From Toxonevra muliebris (taxonomy: Eukaryota; Arthropoda; Insecta; Diptera; Pallopteridae), in NCBI GenBank assembly GCA_963691655.1, contig OY829326.1, positions 80,965,235 through 81,029,234 on the forward strand: DNA of 64,000 nt, read 5' to 3'. Made by a program: the position numbers and the translations under genes. Position 1 is the first letter of the stretch. Every line of letters starts with the position of its first letter. Shown here one piece after another: positions 1 to 11,364 of this stretch. The notes under the pieces are model-generated. The model worked only from the letters and a program-made list of their open reading frames with translations, was not told the origin of the DNA and did no database searches.

Positions 1-594
1 TACTTTTTATTGGCCATTACCAATATTAATTCTTAATAAGTTTCATAAAAATATCACTTTGCACTTGAAATTTTCTACTATTTTCTTCTTTGTGATTTTC
101 TCTCACGTTGATGCTTTTGGATGCTACTGCTGCAGACAGGCGAGACCACTTGGAATAAAATCGAATCGAAATTTTCACTTCTTCAACTGAGGAATTAAAG
201 CGAAGACAACAACGATGAAGCGCAGGAAAAAGGAGTCGCAAAACGCACACGAAGTCACAGAGTAAGGAAACTCGGAAATATTTTCACTTTATTTTTATGA
301 ATATTTTAAATTCTAGTGTTTCACAGTACAATTTTGTGAAAACACGCGTCGCACTTGAAATTTACTTTTTACTCGTATTTATTATTGCACTTGCACAATA
401 ACTTATTTTTTAAAATATGTAATTTTTAACTTTTTACTTTTGCTTTACTAATGTATGAGAATTTATCCGCTGCGCGTTGCAAACGATTCGAACACCACCA
501 TTAATTTTTCATGAGTGAATTTCACTGCTTCTTCGCCGTTCATCATCGGTCGATTTTTTCACTATTTCTCTTTTCTTGTGTGCTTCGCACCACA
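1..594. other. AT-rich non-coding DNA, no gene seen
   Basis: I see no reading frame with recognisable domains here. The longest frame, 74 codons on the minus strand, has no family signature. The phrase CACTTGAAATTT occurs twice, near 61 and 351, which suggests a decayed repeat. This could be intergenic DNA, an intron or a 5' flank. Confidence 0.5.
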
Positions 595-833
595 CAGGGA
601 TGATAATAAAAGCAGTAAAAAGCTTTAAACAAATCCTAGTACGAATTTATTAAATGTTTAATATAAACTTAATTTCAAATATTCACTAACCTATTAGGAG
701 TATGTAAAATAATAAATTTTTTAACATTTAAAGTTTAAAGTATCACTTTTATTTCGCCTGTGAAAGATATTTTCTAGTGTGTACTACATGTAAGATTCAC
801 AAATAAATTTCTGGTGGACAAAACTCATCCCTG
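595..833. mobile_element. Possible hAT-type MITE with CAGGGATGA ends
   Basis: The left end CAGGGATGA is answered by TCATCCCTG at the right end, 239 bp apart, with AT-rich non-coding DNA between. CAGGGATG ends are common in hAT elements. The flanking 8-mers match at only about half their bases, so the target-site duplication is not clear and a chance inverted repeat remains possible. Confidence 0.35.
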
Positions 834-1040
834 TGCCCTCAACTCGAATGTGCACTTTTTGTTGATTCTTTTTCACACTCATACAAGCATGTGAAACAGT
901 CACTCAAATGGTTGAAGAAATTTTATTCATTGAGTGAAATTCTCCATCGCTCAAGAGCGATGTTTGGACGAATCTCATAAATTGTTTTTTTTTTTGTTAT
1001 TTAAAATAGACAGAGTTGTATGTGAAAAGGCACTGAGATT

Positions 1041-2636
1041 CAGTGTGGCCAACTTTTGTTTTCAAAATCCGCTAAAAAGAAGAAAATAAACGCGTATTTT
1101 CTTTTAAAAAGCGCTAAATTTTTCCTTATAAAAGTTTTAAACACAAATTTATATACAGTAGAATCACGATAATTCTTATCACGCAAATTAAAGATGGCCA
1201 AATTTTTAGCAATTTTTTTATTGTTTCCTTAAAATAGAAAAAAGACCCAAATTAATATGCTGATAAAATTGCAAAATGATAATTTTTTTATTTCTAACTT
1301 TTACAGGTTTTTCAGAAGTAATGTCTTGAACTAAAAGATAATACATTTATAACATATAGTGAAACCAGTTATTTATATTAGTCCTGCAAATAGTAAATGT
1401 AGTAAAAACCAACAGACAACTATACTACATTGTTATTTTTGTACACAAACAATTATCCGTTGTCAATGAAAATGGCAGAGAAGGTTGAACTTTATACTCT
1501 CTTCAAAACCCTTTTTGATTTTTCTTCCTAGCTTGTTTGGTTTTCGAGTAATTCAGTTTTTCAAATTCAAATAAACAAAGATGCGCGCGCATCCACAATA
1601 CATCCAAAGTACTAAATTTACAATTTCTTAAATATTGAATATCTCGAAAACTGTGACATGTACGAAAAAATTACATAATACCTTTTTTTTAGAAAATCAC
1701 CTAAGATTTTATGTGTGCTAGATAATTTTTTGATATCTCCAACGGTTAAACAGTTTTTAGTACAAAAAGGCTTTTTTTACCAAAGAGGGGGTTTTTTGGG
1801 GGGTCGCTCTGCAACCCCTGAACTGATTTTTGTGTTTTTTCCATCTATCATACCCCCACTAACAATTACTGAAAAAAATCGCAGTTAAGAATTTTTATGA
1901 ACTTTTGGTGCATTTTTTACTCTACCGACTTGGCTAACATATTGTATTTTTAAATTTATTTTAATATTTGCATAAAATGTTGAAGAAACTCAACCAGATT
2001 TTGAGGAAAAACTCGGGGGTGAAAGGGTTAAATCAAAATCTCGTTAAATCGAAAACCTCTGTAATTCGTAAAAAATTGCTGGTCCCTTGCGATTACGAGT
2101 TATCGGGATTCTGCTGTATTAAAAAGAAAATTAATTAACTACATGTATTTTTAAAGTTTTTAATTCACAGCATTGCTAAATTATACAATCACAACAAAAA
2201 CTAAAATAAGATAATGGAAAAAGAGTATTTTATACACTTTGATCACAAAAAATATACTGAGTAATAATTTATACCTATCACATATCGATGTCGAAGTCTA
2301 TATTCTCTTCATTACTATCATCGGGCCATCATACACTCTTTAGTTTGAATTTAGAAGCATTATAAACACTAGCGCTACTTAATTACGTCATCAGGTATTT
2401 TGTAGTTTTCACAAAATGAATTTTCGTGTTTTAATCCATTTTTTATATGAAGTAAAGAATTTATTGAATTGATTTGGTTTTAAATAAGTTCATTGTTCAT
2501 TGTTTGGATTATTTAGCGGAGCATTTAGTGACTTTTAAATTGAAAAAACGCGCTGAGCGCTAAATCACTTTTTTCCGCGTTTTAATTTTCAAAAATCACT
2601 AAATTTAACGGGAAAAGCGCTGAGTTGGCCACACTC
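1041..2636. mobile_element. Non-autonomous hAT element, copy A (GTGTGGCCAAC ends), carrying a pogo-like insert
   Basis: The left end starts CAGTGTGGCCAAC and the right end finishes GTTGGCCACAC. Subterminal motifs such as CGCTAAATTT recur inside both ends. The flanking 8-mers CTGAGATT and GTGATACT agree at 5 of 8 positions, consistent with a decayed hAT target-site duplication. A second copy lies at 40301-41548 and has a perfect duplication, which supports the boundaries here. No transposase frame is present, so the element would need enzyme from elsewhere. A smaller element with TA-flanked inverted repeats sits inside at 1156-2116, at the same relative place as in copy B. Confidence 0.75.
1156..2116. 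mobile_element. pogo/Tigger-like non-autonomous element nested in hAT copy A
   Basis: The ends CAGTAGAATCACGATAATTC and the reverse complement of ATCGGGATTCTGCTG are inverted repeats, directly flanked by TA on both sides. This is the pattern of pogo/Tigger elements in the Tc1-mariner superfamily. The last 200 bp closely match the nested element at 40421-41070. The left parts differ, so the two copies carry different internal deletions or replacements. I see no intact transposase. Confidence 0.7.
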
Positions 2637-2644
2637 GTGATACT

Positions 2645-4000
2645 ACAGGTACCTTTATAACTTAGATTTTCATACAAGTTTTCAAATAAGTAATCAAATG
2701 TACTTAAGAATTCGAATTTCAAATTATTCTAAATGTATTTCAGATTATTTTAATTAATTTTATATAATTCCAAATGTACTTCAGAATATTTCGTTTGCAC
2801 TTCAGAAAATTTCAAATGTAACCAATCTTTTTATTGGAAAAAAACTTAAAAATTTGATTTTAGCATTTGAAAAAAATCTAAAAACTTTATGAGGCTTAAG
2901 ATAAAGTTTCAAGCTAACAATTTTTTCTGGAATCGATTTTGGATGAACCAGTAGGAGTACTGAGTACCTACTTTTGTGAGAGCGAGGCTCACAATCGAGA
3001 TAACTTAGAACTAATATTTTGTTTTGAAGTTTCCTTCAAAGTTACTTAAAATATAGTGTGAGAACTTGGTATTATGTATTAAATAAAAAAACAATACAAC
3101 AGTTAAAAAAAATGTTTGGAAATGTCTATTTTTCCACACCTCTGAATGGACGTTATCACGCCCTCTTATTCAATACCACCCGCATTTTGGTCATCAAGTT
3201 GTATCGTGAGCTTGACTCATTATTCAATATTTCTTTATTCTCAAGATATTCTGTTTTGACTATTTTATTTGTATGGAAGGTGCCATGCCCACTTTCCATA
3301 TATCGTCGATATTGAGTTTTTAGTAAATTATATAACAAACCTGGACAAATTTTTCGTATACAATTGTGTACATTGAATTTCAAAGAAGTTAATGCAAAAA
3401 GTAAAGTAAAATATGGTTATGTGGCCAACCAACGATTTTTTTATATTCTTGAAATTAGCGCATAAGTTCCCTTTTCCACACGGCAAGTTTCCAATTCTCT
3501 TTTGGACTTGCCACTTGCTTTTGCGCATAGCAAGATTTTTTGGGCAATTTTGCTTTACTTTCTTACGTCATTCGCGATGTAAGAAACTGTTTATTAACAT
3601 TTTACTGAATAAAAATAAATAAATAAAAAGTTAATTCAGTTTATTGAATAAAAATAAACAGATTGATAAAAGAAAAATTAAATTTCAAATAAAAAGTTTA
3701 TTTTTTCCAATAAAGAACCAAAATCAATGCGTATCCAACGTAAAATGACAGATAAGAATAAAAAGAAATATCAAACGAACAGCACAAAAGGAAACTTGCC
3801 GGTACGAGCAAGTCTGTACTCGTCTGTGTAGAAAAGGGAACTAATAGTAGAAGGGCCTTTGGTTATTCTGCATACAAAAAAGCACCAATGAAAGGATAAA
3901 TATATTCGCTATATATAAAAGTTTGCCTCTGATTTCTACCAGAAATTTATTTATAATAGTCAAAGTTTTTTGTAACAAACTACTATTTCAGACTTACCCC
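2645..4000. other. AT-rich non-coding stretch, nothing recognised
   Basis: Frames at 3058-3622 are short, overlap on both strands and show no family motifs. There are A/T runs around 3600-3720. I see no gene, RNA or element boundary I can defend. Confidence 0.4.
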
Positions 4001-4192
4001 TGATTCGCTGATTTTGTCAGGTTTATCGAAAGCTCTAGCATACGAGCGGTACAAAGCATTTAATGAAAGACAAGAAGTGATTGAAGACTTGCCTCGGACA
4101 AACAGAGAAACTTATTTTCAAGAAAAGAGTTTTATTAAGTTTAAGTTGCCAATGTGATATGGACCTAATATTGTTTATGAACGTTCTAAATA

Positions 4193-4830
4193 ATGGGACA
4201 GAAAAACCGAGAAGACTTAGGTTGCTACATCAGATACGCTTACAAAATTGACATCACATCAAAGGTGCAAAAGGAAGAAATAGATTCCATTCCAATTACA
4301 ACTAGAATGCCCTCCCAAAGTAATTTTTCAAAATTCATAACTGAAAGTGAAAGGCTGGATGAAATATTTGCTCAATGTGTTGCTGAAGATGAGATGCGTA
4401 GAAGGGGTCGCTTAGTATATTTTTATTCTAAAGACTACAATATGCCAGCTAACCACTACTTGGTTGCAGCCCAGGTCCCAAATCGCGTACAGATATGTAC
4501 AAAAGGAGTCCTGGATGTCGAAAAGTTGCAAGTTGTTCATTGTGCAGTCGAATCCTTCGTCAAACGACTCTCACTCCTCTTAACGCAAAATAACCTTAAA
4601 CTTGATGATATATGCACGCAGTGGACACACATATTCCACTCTATGAGTACGGCTGCCGATAAGGTGCTAGGCTACCACCGTCGAAGCTACTGAAGTGAAG
4701 AACGCAGTATATAGAGCCATCCAACTCGAGCTACTAAAGGAGGGAGAAGAAACGTTTTCTCAGGCGCAAGAAGCGCTTCCGCAACTTTTATGCATAATAT
4801 GGTCGGATGAAAACATGCCCATGAGTTTGG
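4193..4830 (+). pseudogene. RTE-type LINE remnant: endonuclease C-terminus, linker and start of reverse transcriptase
   Basis: A 166-codon frame ends at 4693; reading continues past the stop to about 4830. The part around residues 85-165 (..NHYLVAAQV.. then ..VLGYHRR..) matches the stretch after the apurinic-like endonuclease in RTE-family LINEs, in which a Ser-Asp-His motif precedes YLV and a linker ends in VLG. Here the motif reads Ala-Asn-His, so the catalytic Asp is lost. After the stop, an IWSDENMP phrase resembles the start of the reverse transcriptase domain. The rest of that domain is missing, and a pogo-like fragment begins at once. The 3' end of the same kind of LINE appears at 5650-6060. 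Family assignment is by recalled pattern, not alignment. Confidence 0.6.
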
Positions 4831-4854
4831 TTTCAGGACTGGATACAGTATAAT

Positions 4855-4995
4855 TCGTAATTGCAAGGGACCAACCATTTTTTACGAACTACAGGGGTGT
4901 TCGATAAAACGAGATTCCGATTTAACGAGACAAAAATAAGAAAAATACGAATTAACGGGTTTCCGGATAGTCTGATTGTTTTTAACGTCAAGGAT
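4855..4995. mobile_element. pogo-like fragment
   Basis: Immediately after a TA, the end CAGTATAATTCGTAATTG is followed by GGACCAACCATTTTTTACGA. The latter phrase also lies, inverted, next to the right ends of the nested pogo-like elements near 2070 and 41030. Only one end is clear; the right boundary is uncertain. Confidence 0.5.
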
Positions 4996-5065
4996 TTCAT
5001 CTTCTTAGGATCCATCATCAACAATAATAGTATGTCAGTCTGGAGATCAAGCGGAGACTAATGCC

Positions 5066-5614
5066 TGGTTTTCACAATGTCAAATTCAATCAAATTTGCC
5101 AGCATGTTGGCAAATTTAATATAGAAAACTCTCTTTTTCTCTCTCTTTGACAGGGAATATGACATAGTGAAAATCATGGTAGAAGTATTTAGAGGTAGAT
5201 GCATTTTTTCAAAAAGTAGCCATTTTAATTTTTGACATTTTTTGAAATGGGAACAAAAGAGTGCGTTAGTAGTATATTATTAATACTACTTTTATTACTT
5301 AGTACTAAATTAAAAATTTTATTTATAATAAAAAAAGGATAAATAATGTTATTTAAATTTGTTTTAATTTTTATTAGCAAATATCTTGAGCATGTTAAGT
5401 GCTAAAAAATTAAATAAAAAGCAGCAACTAATTCTCCCTATGTACATGCAAATTATTTTCTTATAAATTCTCACTTAAAAATTTAACTATGAAAATACAA
5501 CTCTGTTGCAAAAAGAAGAATAGTATCAAAACAAATGTTTTCCCAATTGTCAAAGTTTCTCTTACTTGTCAAAACGCATCTACCTTCTTAATTCTTCTGC
5601 CATGGTGAAAACCA
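5066..5614. mobile_element. Two nested MITEs in the RTE remnant
   Basis: The outer unit has ends TGGTTTTCACAATG and, inverted, TGGTTTTCAC. The inner unit spans 5174-5605 and has longer arms of about 35 bp: left TCATGGTAGAAGTATTTAGA, right (inverted) CCATGGCAGAAGAATTAAGA, both running on to GGTAGATGC. The 6-mer TGAAAA flanks the inner unit at 5168-5173 and 5606-5611 and looks like its target-site duplication. There is no coding capacity. Superfamily is not assigned. Confidence 0.55.
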
Positions 5615-5649
5615 AACATAACTCTTGCCAACATATGTTACTATGGGCT

Positions 5650-6060
5650 CAGTAGGCAGTTGGGAAGCAGAGCCCACTCTCGACAAACAAAAAAACGCTC
5701 TATAAGTCTCTCATCCTTCCCTTCACACCGATGCGGGGACATTGATCACCAATAATGAGAGGCTGTTAGGTGCGTTCGAGAGAAAGATAATCGGCTAGAT
5801 CTATAGAACCATGAGCTGTGTGAGATTTACGCCGACATTGATGTAGTTAAGCGGATAAAAATCTAGCGAATGGAAGAAAACGAAGATGTTCTATTCAAGC
5901 CATGGTTTGGAATGCGCAGAAGAGAACTCCAGAATGTCCGTAGAGAAGACCAGGTACAGGGGGACCTGACTGCGTTTGACCTTACCAACTGACGTCAGAG
6001 CACAGACGCGCATAGCAGAGGCGAATGGCGAAGCTGTAGTGCCAACTAAGTAAGTAAGTA
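5650..6060 (+). pseudogene. 3' end of an RTE-type LINE with GTAA-type tail repeat
   Basis: Translation in shifting frames gives phrases typical of the last 130 residues of RTE-family polyproteins: a TLITNNERLLGAFERKI segment followed by an MEE-like block and a region corresponding to the Arg-rich C-terminus. Several stops and frameshifts interrupt it. The segment finishes with AAGTAAGTAAGTAG, a short tandem tail of the kind seen at RTE 3' ends. With 4193-4830 it probably marks one element whose central reverse transcriptase was lost and replaced by MITEs. Confidence 0.6.
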
Positions 6061-6243
6061 GTGAGATTAAATAATATATTTAATATTTGATATTGTATTT
6101 GCCTTGGCAAATATTTTTAACCGGTTTTTTCTCAATTTTAAGACTAGCAACCAGTTTTTTTAAATTGCTACTATTTGAAAAAACCGAAAAACTGTTTTAA
6201 ACCAAGTCGAATAATCGACCACTCTAAATCCTTCATGCCTTAG

Positions 6244-8020
6244 GGCAGTGGCGGTTCTAGGATTTGGGTTTGGGGGGGCTGATTTTATTAATTTAAAAGA
6301 TAAATATCAGACTCACTATCGACCAAAACCCAGGCCTAGACCTAAAACTAGTGCAAAAGTTTTATCAAACACAGGTCAAAACTTAAAAGATAACTGGAAC
6401 AAAACTGAGACTAAAATTCAAACTAAAATTGGATAGAAACTTAGGCGGGAATTTCGACCAAATTTCAAACTAAAATTCAAATACTTTCAGATCGAAGTTC
6501 AAACCAAGAAAAGAACCAAATTCAGATCAAAATCTTGATTATGACTTTTCTGATGGATTTATATTGTTAAATGATCTATTTTGAGAAAAAAATTTGAAGT
6601 AAATTTTAATTTCCTTTGAGAAAAAATTTTGTGAAACAATTTGATACATCTCTATTTTTTGAATCATTTTTGGTCGAAACAAAAACCTGAAAAAAAATTA
6701 AATTAAGATTTGGATAAAACTTTAAACGAATTTTTAAAATACCATATATTTTCATATCACTCTTAGCATCGATATCACTATTAATATCGGCCTGGTGGTG
6801 AGTTTTTCCGATCTTCAGGTACTGAGCAACAACCGGTTAAAAAGAAACAATGTTCAGACCACGAATCGGACCAAAATTCCAGCAAAAATCTACCAAAATG
6901 AGATCAAATTCTGGTCAAAACTCAGACTAAAAACCCAAAATTCAGACTAAATCAAAACCAAAATCAGTTTTAAAATTCACACCAGAATTCAAAAAAAAAA
7001 ATTTAGACCACAACTCAGACCAATATTTAGACAAAACTTTAGGCCAAAAGGACAGAAAGTAACCCAAAGTTCAGACCAAAAACTAGTGGGAATATCTGAT
7101 AAATATTTACATCAAAAAATTTTAATTTAAATTAAACAAAAACTAGACAAAAATCCCAGACGAATTCAGACCAAATTTTAAAACAAAATTCAGACCGATT
7201 TCGGACCGAAATTCAGACCAAAATAGTATCAAAATCAAGCCAATTCAGACGAAAATATTGACCACAACGAAGTAAGAGTTAGATTAAAACTGAGGCTAAA
7301 AAGACGCCAAATACAAATTAAAAACAAATCAATATTCAGACCAGAAATCAGATCAAACGCTGGTCTGCAAACACTGGAAAATTTAGACCAAACATGGATT
7401 AAAACTCAAACCAAATTCAGATTAAAATTCAAACTAAGTCTAGTAAAAAACTTAAGTGCAAAATTTTATAATAAAATCTTTGGCACTATTTTTTGAAAAA
7501 AATAATGTTTAATTGATACTAAGCAGAAATTTTCTTTATCAGATATGTTTATAAAAGATAAGAGAATATAAAAATAAAAGAATTGGAGAAAACGAGTTAT
7601 CCGTGGTTGTATACAGCTTCATAGCTATGTTTTTTAACCTTTAATAAAGGAAAAACAAATCAATGTAGAAGCAAGAAATTGGGTAGATTTAAGTAACAGT
7701 AATTTCAAAACAAATGGTTTCCATCAAGCCCCATTAAAATTCGGGCGCCAAAGGGTTAATAACCAGTTGCACTGTAACCTGCATCCTATTGGCACTCCCA
7801 GCATGGCGACTAATCAGAATTGATTTAATATTTATGTTAAATTATTATTATTAAAATAGAATATAATATAAAATAGTATTTTAAATCCTAAAGTTTTTCG
7901 TTTTTTCAAAGTAAATACTTTTCACTGCTGATGGCTTTTTTTGGAAAAATCTAAAAATGTTTGATTTCTCAAAAATGACTGTTTACTATAAGATTGCTGG
8001 GTTCTGGGGAGAGGCGGGCT
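6244..8020. repeat. Degenerate ATTCAGACCAAA tandem DNA
   Basis: From about 6290 to 7440 the sequence is a decayed array of 12-14 bp units close to AAATTCAGACCA, with many substitutions and spacers. It begins just after CAGTGGCGGTTCTAGG at 6245, which resembles a hAT end, and a G/C-run inverted segment occurs near 8000-8030. Whether a single transposon holds the array cannot be settled by eye. The 62-codon frame at 6248 follows the array's periodicity and is not a gene. Confidence 0.5.
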
Positions 8021-8054
8021 TCAGCCCCTAAGCCCCCCTCTCGACACGCTATTC

Positions 8055-8145
8055 CCCTACGGTAACGGTGTACCACAATGGGCCTTGAACAGGCCTAAGT
8101 GAGTCGTAACACAGCCACTTAACCAAACCTAACCTAGTACCAAAT
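8055..8145 (+). repeat. SINE 3' body fragment
   Basis: ACCACAATGGGCC, CAGGCCTAAGTG and the ACAGCCACTTAACC tail match, in order, the 3' body of the SINE at 60051-60355 read on its own strand. The tRNA head is absent, so this is a 5'-truncated copy. Confidence 0.55.
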
Positions 8146-9370
8146 ATTATCTATGCTAATATAAAGAAGTATTTTGAATTGTATTGGATTTACTTTAGTA
8201 TCTTACCTGATATCACGCTTTGAATATTTCACTTGTACCATACAAGGGGGTGGTTTCGAACCGATTCCACCCATTTTACAAAAGAAATTTGATTAAAATT
8301 TGTAAAGTGTTCAGCGGTTATAGCCAGCCAAAAATGATGAAAAACGCAATTTTAAGCCTAAATTACGGTGAAACCATAAGGGTTACAATTAAACTGATTT
8401 TATATTTGAGATCAGCTGCCTCCAACTTGCTTGTATGTCGAATTTCATAATGAGAATTCCTTCGACTTCTGTCCAGTCGTATGGGCTCGAATCACTTTGG
8501 TTCGTCTGGATTAAGTAAGCAAGTTTTTGTCTGCAATAATTGCAATTGTGTTGTATCTTGCTGTTCATTTTCAATCATAAATAAAATTGTATCCTAAAAC
8601 TATGCAATGTTTTTATCAATTTTCAAATGCATCATTTATAACCTCTTCAGTGCCGAGACGAACCGCTCTGAAATTTATAAACTTTTTTGTCATTTCCTAC
8701 TAAACACATTCCAAATATTTTAAAGGAAAAAGAGTTTGAAAAATTTGTTGTTTATTAGTTATCAATGGTGCTCATATGTGTACTTTGGCTGTTAGCGCTG
8801 TAAAAAGTAACTGTTTTTGACTGAATTAAGTTTATAAATGAATATATTACAAAGGATGATAAAATCGAAATAGCTTCTACTTAATTCTTATCTTCGATCA
8901 TCTAATGAGTAATTGAATCGTAATGCTCAGTTTCTTCTCCTGGCAACTTAAGAAATTGCTAATTTCTTATCATTTAGTTTTTCTCTTTTTTCTGAAAATT
9001 GGGTACTAACAACTATACTGAATTTAAATTCTCTCTAATAACAAATTTAGAAAGACTTTATAGCAATGGGAACAAAATAAAATATTGTGCGGTGCAGTGT
9101 ATCAAATTATAATAATATTATTAAAATCGATTAAAAACTGGAATTTTAATTAAAAACTTATGTTTTGTGTTCTTCCGTCAGAGGTTTTAACAGTTTATTC
9201 ATAAAAAAATGTGTTTCATGTAGTTTTTTTTTATCGTGAATTTCATTTTTTAATATTTTAAACAATAACTTATTAATTTACCAACAAAAATAAATTTTTT
9301 TTTGCGATATTGCTTTATTTTCGACTTAAATAAATGTGCAAAGTAACTGTAAACCATATTTTAAAAAAAA
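8146..9370. other. AT-rich non-coding stretch, nothing recognised
   Basis: Only short frames without domain signatures are present. Poly-T and poly-A runs occur at 9225-9310. No element ends with matching inverted repeats were found. Confidence 0.4.
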
Positions 9371-9385
9371 ATTTTTTTTTTTTTG

Positions 9386-10350
9386 TTGGAACAGACAAAA
9401 GAAGTATTCAAGAATACAGCACTCAGACAAGTTTTACGTCCATTGTACTATATCCTGTGTTCTCTTTTGCTATTCTTTAAATCTACCAGATTTATTAATA
9501 AATCTTAGTAGATCCTGCGGTGTTAGAGAGCTCAGGTGTTCGTCTCCCAACACTCCAGTACCAAATATGCTTACTCTGATCCGGCAGAAAGCGGGACAGA
9601 CACCAAGAAAGTGATCCGCCGTCTCTTCACAATCTTCCTCCAAACCACAGGAAGCACAGAAGGCACTAGCTCCCAGCCCAATCATATGCATATGTTTGGC
9701 CCAAGAGAAATGACCTGTATATAATCCAACCAGCTGCCTACAGCTCTTTCTGTTAAGTGATAACAGAAAGTCCGTATGATGCTTCGAGATAACAGGTAAC
9801 ATGGTCTTTGTCTGTCTAAAGCCCCTTAGGTCCTCCCATTTATGATTGTGGGTCAGGTCGACCCACTCATTAATGGTGGTCTTGATGGCTGTAGACGACA
9901 AAGAGAGTACAGGTTCTGGGCCCAAAAACACAGTTTCCGAACCCTCTCTGGCCAGAAGATCAGCAGATTCATTTCCTGAAATTCCTGAGTGTCCAGGAAC
10001 CCATATCAACAGCAGACTATTGTGTTTTCCAACACAATCAAGCCTGGATTTGCAATGCATAACCAGTTTAGACGTGGTTAGAGGATTAAGCAAGGATCTA
10101 AGCGCAGCCTGACTATCACTAAGTACACAGATACTCTTTTCTCTCCAATCATTATCAATAACATGGTCCATTGCCTTGACGATTGCAAAAATTTCTGCTT
10201 GAAAAACAGAAGCATACAAACCAAGGGAGAAATGCAGTTGCACTCCATCATTTTCAATGAAGACTCCAGAACCCGAACCGAATTCGGTTCTAGAGCCATC
10301 AGTGAAAATACGCTTACAATCAACTTTAATAATTAGAGTGTGCTCTCAAT
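9386..10350 (-). pseudogene. 5'-truncated RNase H-bearing LINE: RNase HI domain, Cys/His knuckle, 3' UTR and poly(A)
   Basis: The coding part runs from about 10350 to 9470 on the minus strand without a stop, roughly 290 codons. It opens inside the RNase HI domain and keeps all core residues: Asp in TDGSR, Glu in QAEIFA, Asp in SDSQAAL, then His and Asp in WVPGHSGISGNESAD. A Cys/His cluster (CASC..CEET..H..C) follows about 150 residues later, as in LINEs with a C-terminal RNase H (R1/LOA/I-type groups). The stop at 9470 is followed by an approximately 85-bp 3' UTR and a run of T on the plus strand at 9373-9384, the reverse of a poly(A) tail. The reverse transcriptase and upstream parts are missing, so the copy cannot move. 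Related ends occur at 23.6-24.3 kb and 38.5-39.0 kb. Confidence 0.8.
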
Positions 10351-10737
10351 TCCACTAAATTTTAAGAGGAATAACTAATTACTAATATAAAAAAAGATTG
10401 ATAAAAACTTGAACATATGTGTACTTTTTCAGCGAAGAGGATAAGCAGTGCTCTCGAAGGTACTCCGATCAGAGTATTCGTACTCCGCTCAAATCTCAAT
10501 CCCCCGTTCCTCCCCAATTAAAAAAAATCCTCCTATTTCATGTTCTTGAATTTTTGGGTTGCATGCAAAATAACAGTAAATCAAACTAAATGAATAATGT
10601 TGGGCTGTTTTCGTTTCGTTTCTGTCTGTAAAATATTTGTTACTATGACTAGGTCTGTTTTATTTGTCGCTGGGTTAATGCCAAAAATCAAAAGTTCTAG
10701 TTCCATTTCCGGAAGTTTGTGCTTTTCTTTGTATTAA
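10351..10737. other. Non-coding stretch, nothing recognised
   Basis: No frame or repeat end is supported. TACTCCG occurs twice near 10457-10488 and again near 14890-14940, possibly remnants of one family. Confidence 0.35.
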
Positions 10738-11364
10738 GGGGACCTTCTGGTCTAGCGCCCTTGAATTTGACGAGTATTTAGGATTTTTTTAATGAAATTA
10801 TGAGCAATAGTATTTAAACTTTGTAGATATATTTTATAACTTTAAAAATATACAAAAATAATAAAAAAAAAAACTATAATTTTAAGTAAACTAAATTTGG
10901 TGTTACAGTTGCCCTCTTCTAAAAAATTGACCTTGCTGGTGGGACAGGTTTTGGATTTTCCACTGATCTAAAAAAAAAAAAATAAATTTGACAAAATGGC
11001 GCGTTGTTGAAATTTACTTTACGAAAACAGACCGTTTTTTCACAACTTTTTGTATGTAAAAAGTAAGAAGTATTCAACATAGAAAGGTTTTTTTAGTTCC
11101 TGCGATAAGCACTGGTTTTCTGAATAATCGGTCGAGTAGTTTTTGTTTTTTGTGTCCCACCGTGCAGAAAAATATAGTTTCGAGGTAAATGAGTTTAAAC
11201 TTCAGTCGGCCCTTTTACCTGCTTCTGCGCTCACCTGCTAAATAGGCTGTAGAAGTCGAAATACTGGAAATATCGATCAGAAAATTTTACAGTATACTTT
11301 TAAAAGTCTATACTTTTGAAATATAGAAAAAAATCGATTTTTTGAAAAATCTAGACCAGAAGGT
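10738..11364. mobile_element. MITE with ACCTTCTGGTCTAG terminal repeats
   Basis: The left end GGGACCTTCTGGTCTAG and the right end CTAGACCAGAAGGT are inverted repeats of at least 14 bp, 627 bp apart. The interior is non-coding. The left 240 bp recurs in reverse orientation at 41557-41803, including TGGTGTTACAGTTGCCCTCT with small changes, so this is a dispersed family. A target-site duplication is not evident, so I do not name a superfamily. Confidence 0.65.

Noticed and set aside
26..250. 74-codon minus-strand frame as a possible exon
   Set aside because: No domain signature or splice context; also compatible with chance in AT-rich DNA.
4861..5061. 66-codon frame
   Set aside because: Lies in a pogo-like fragment rich in AATTCG/TTAACG motifs; not a gene.
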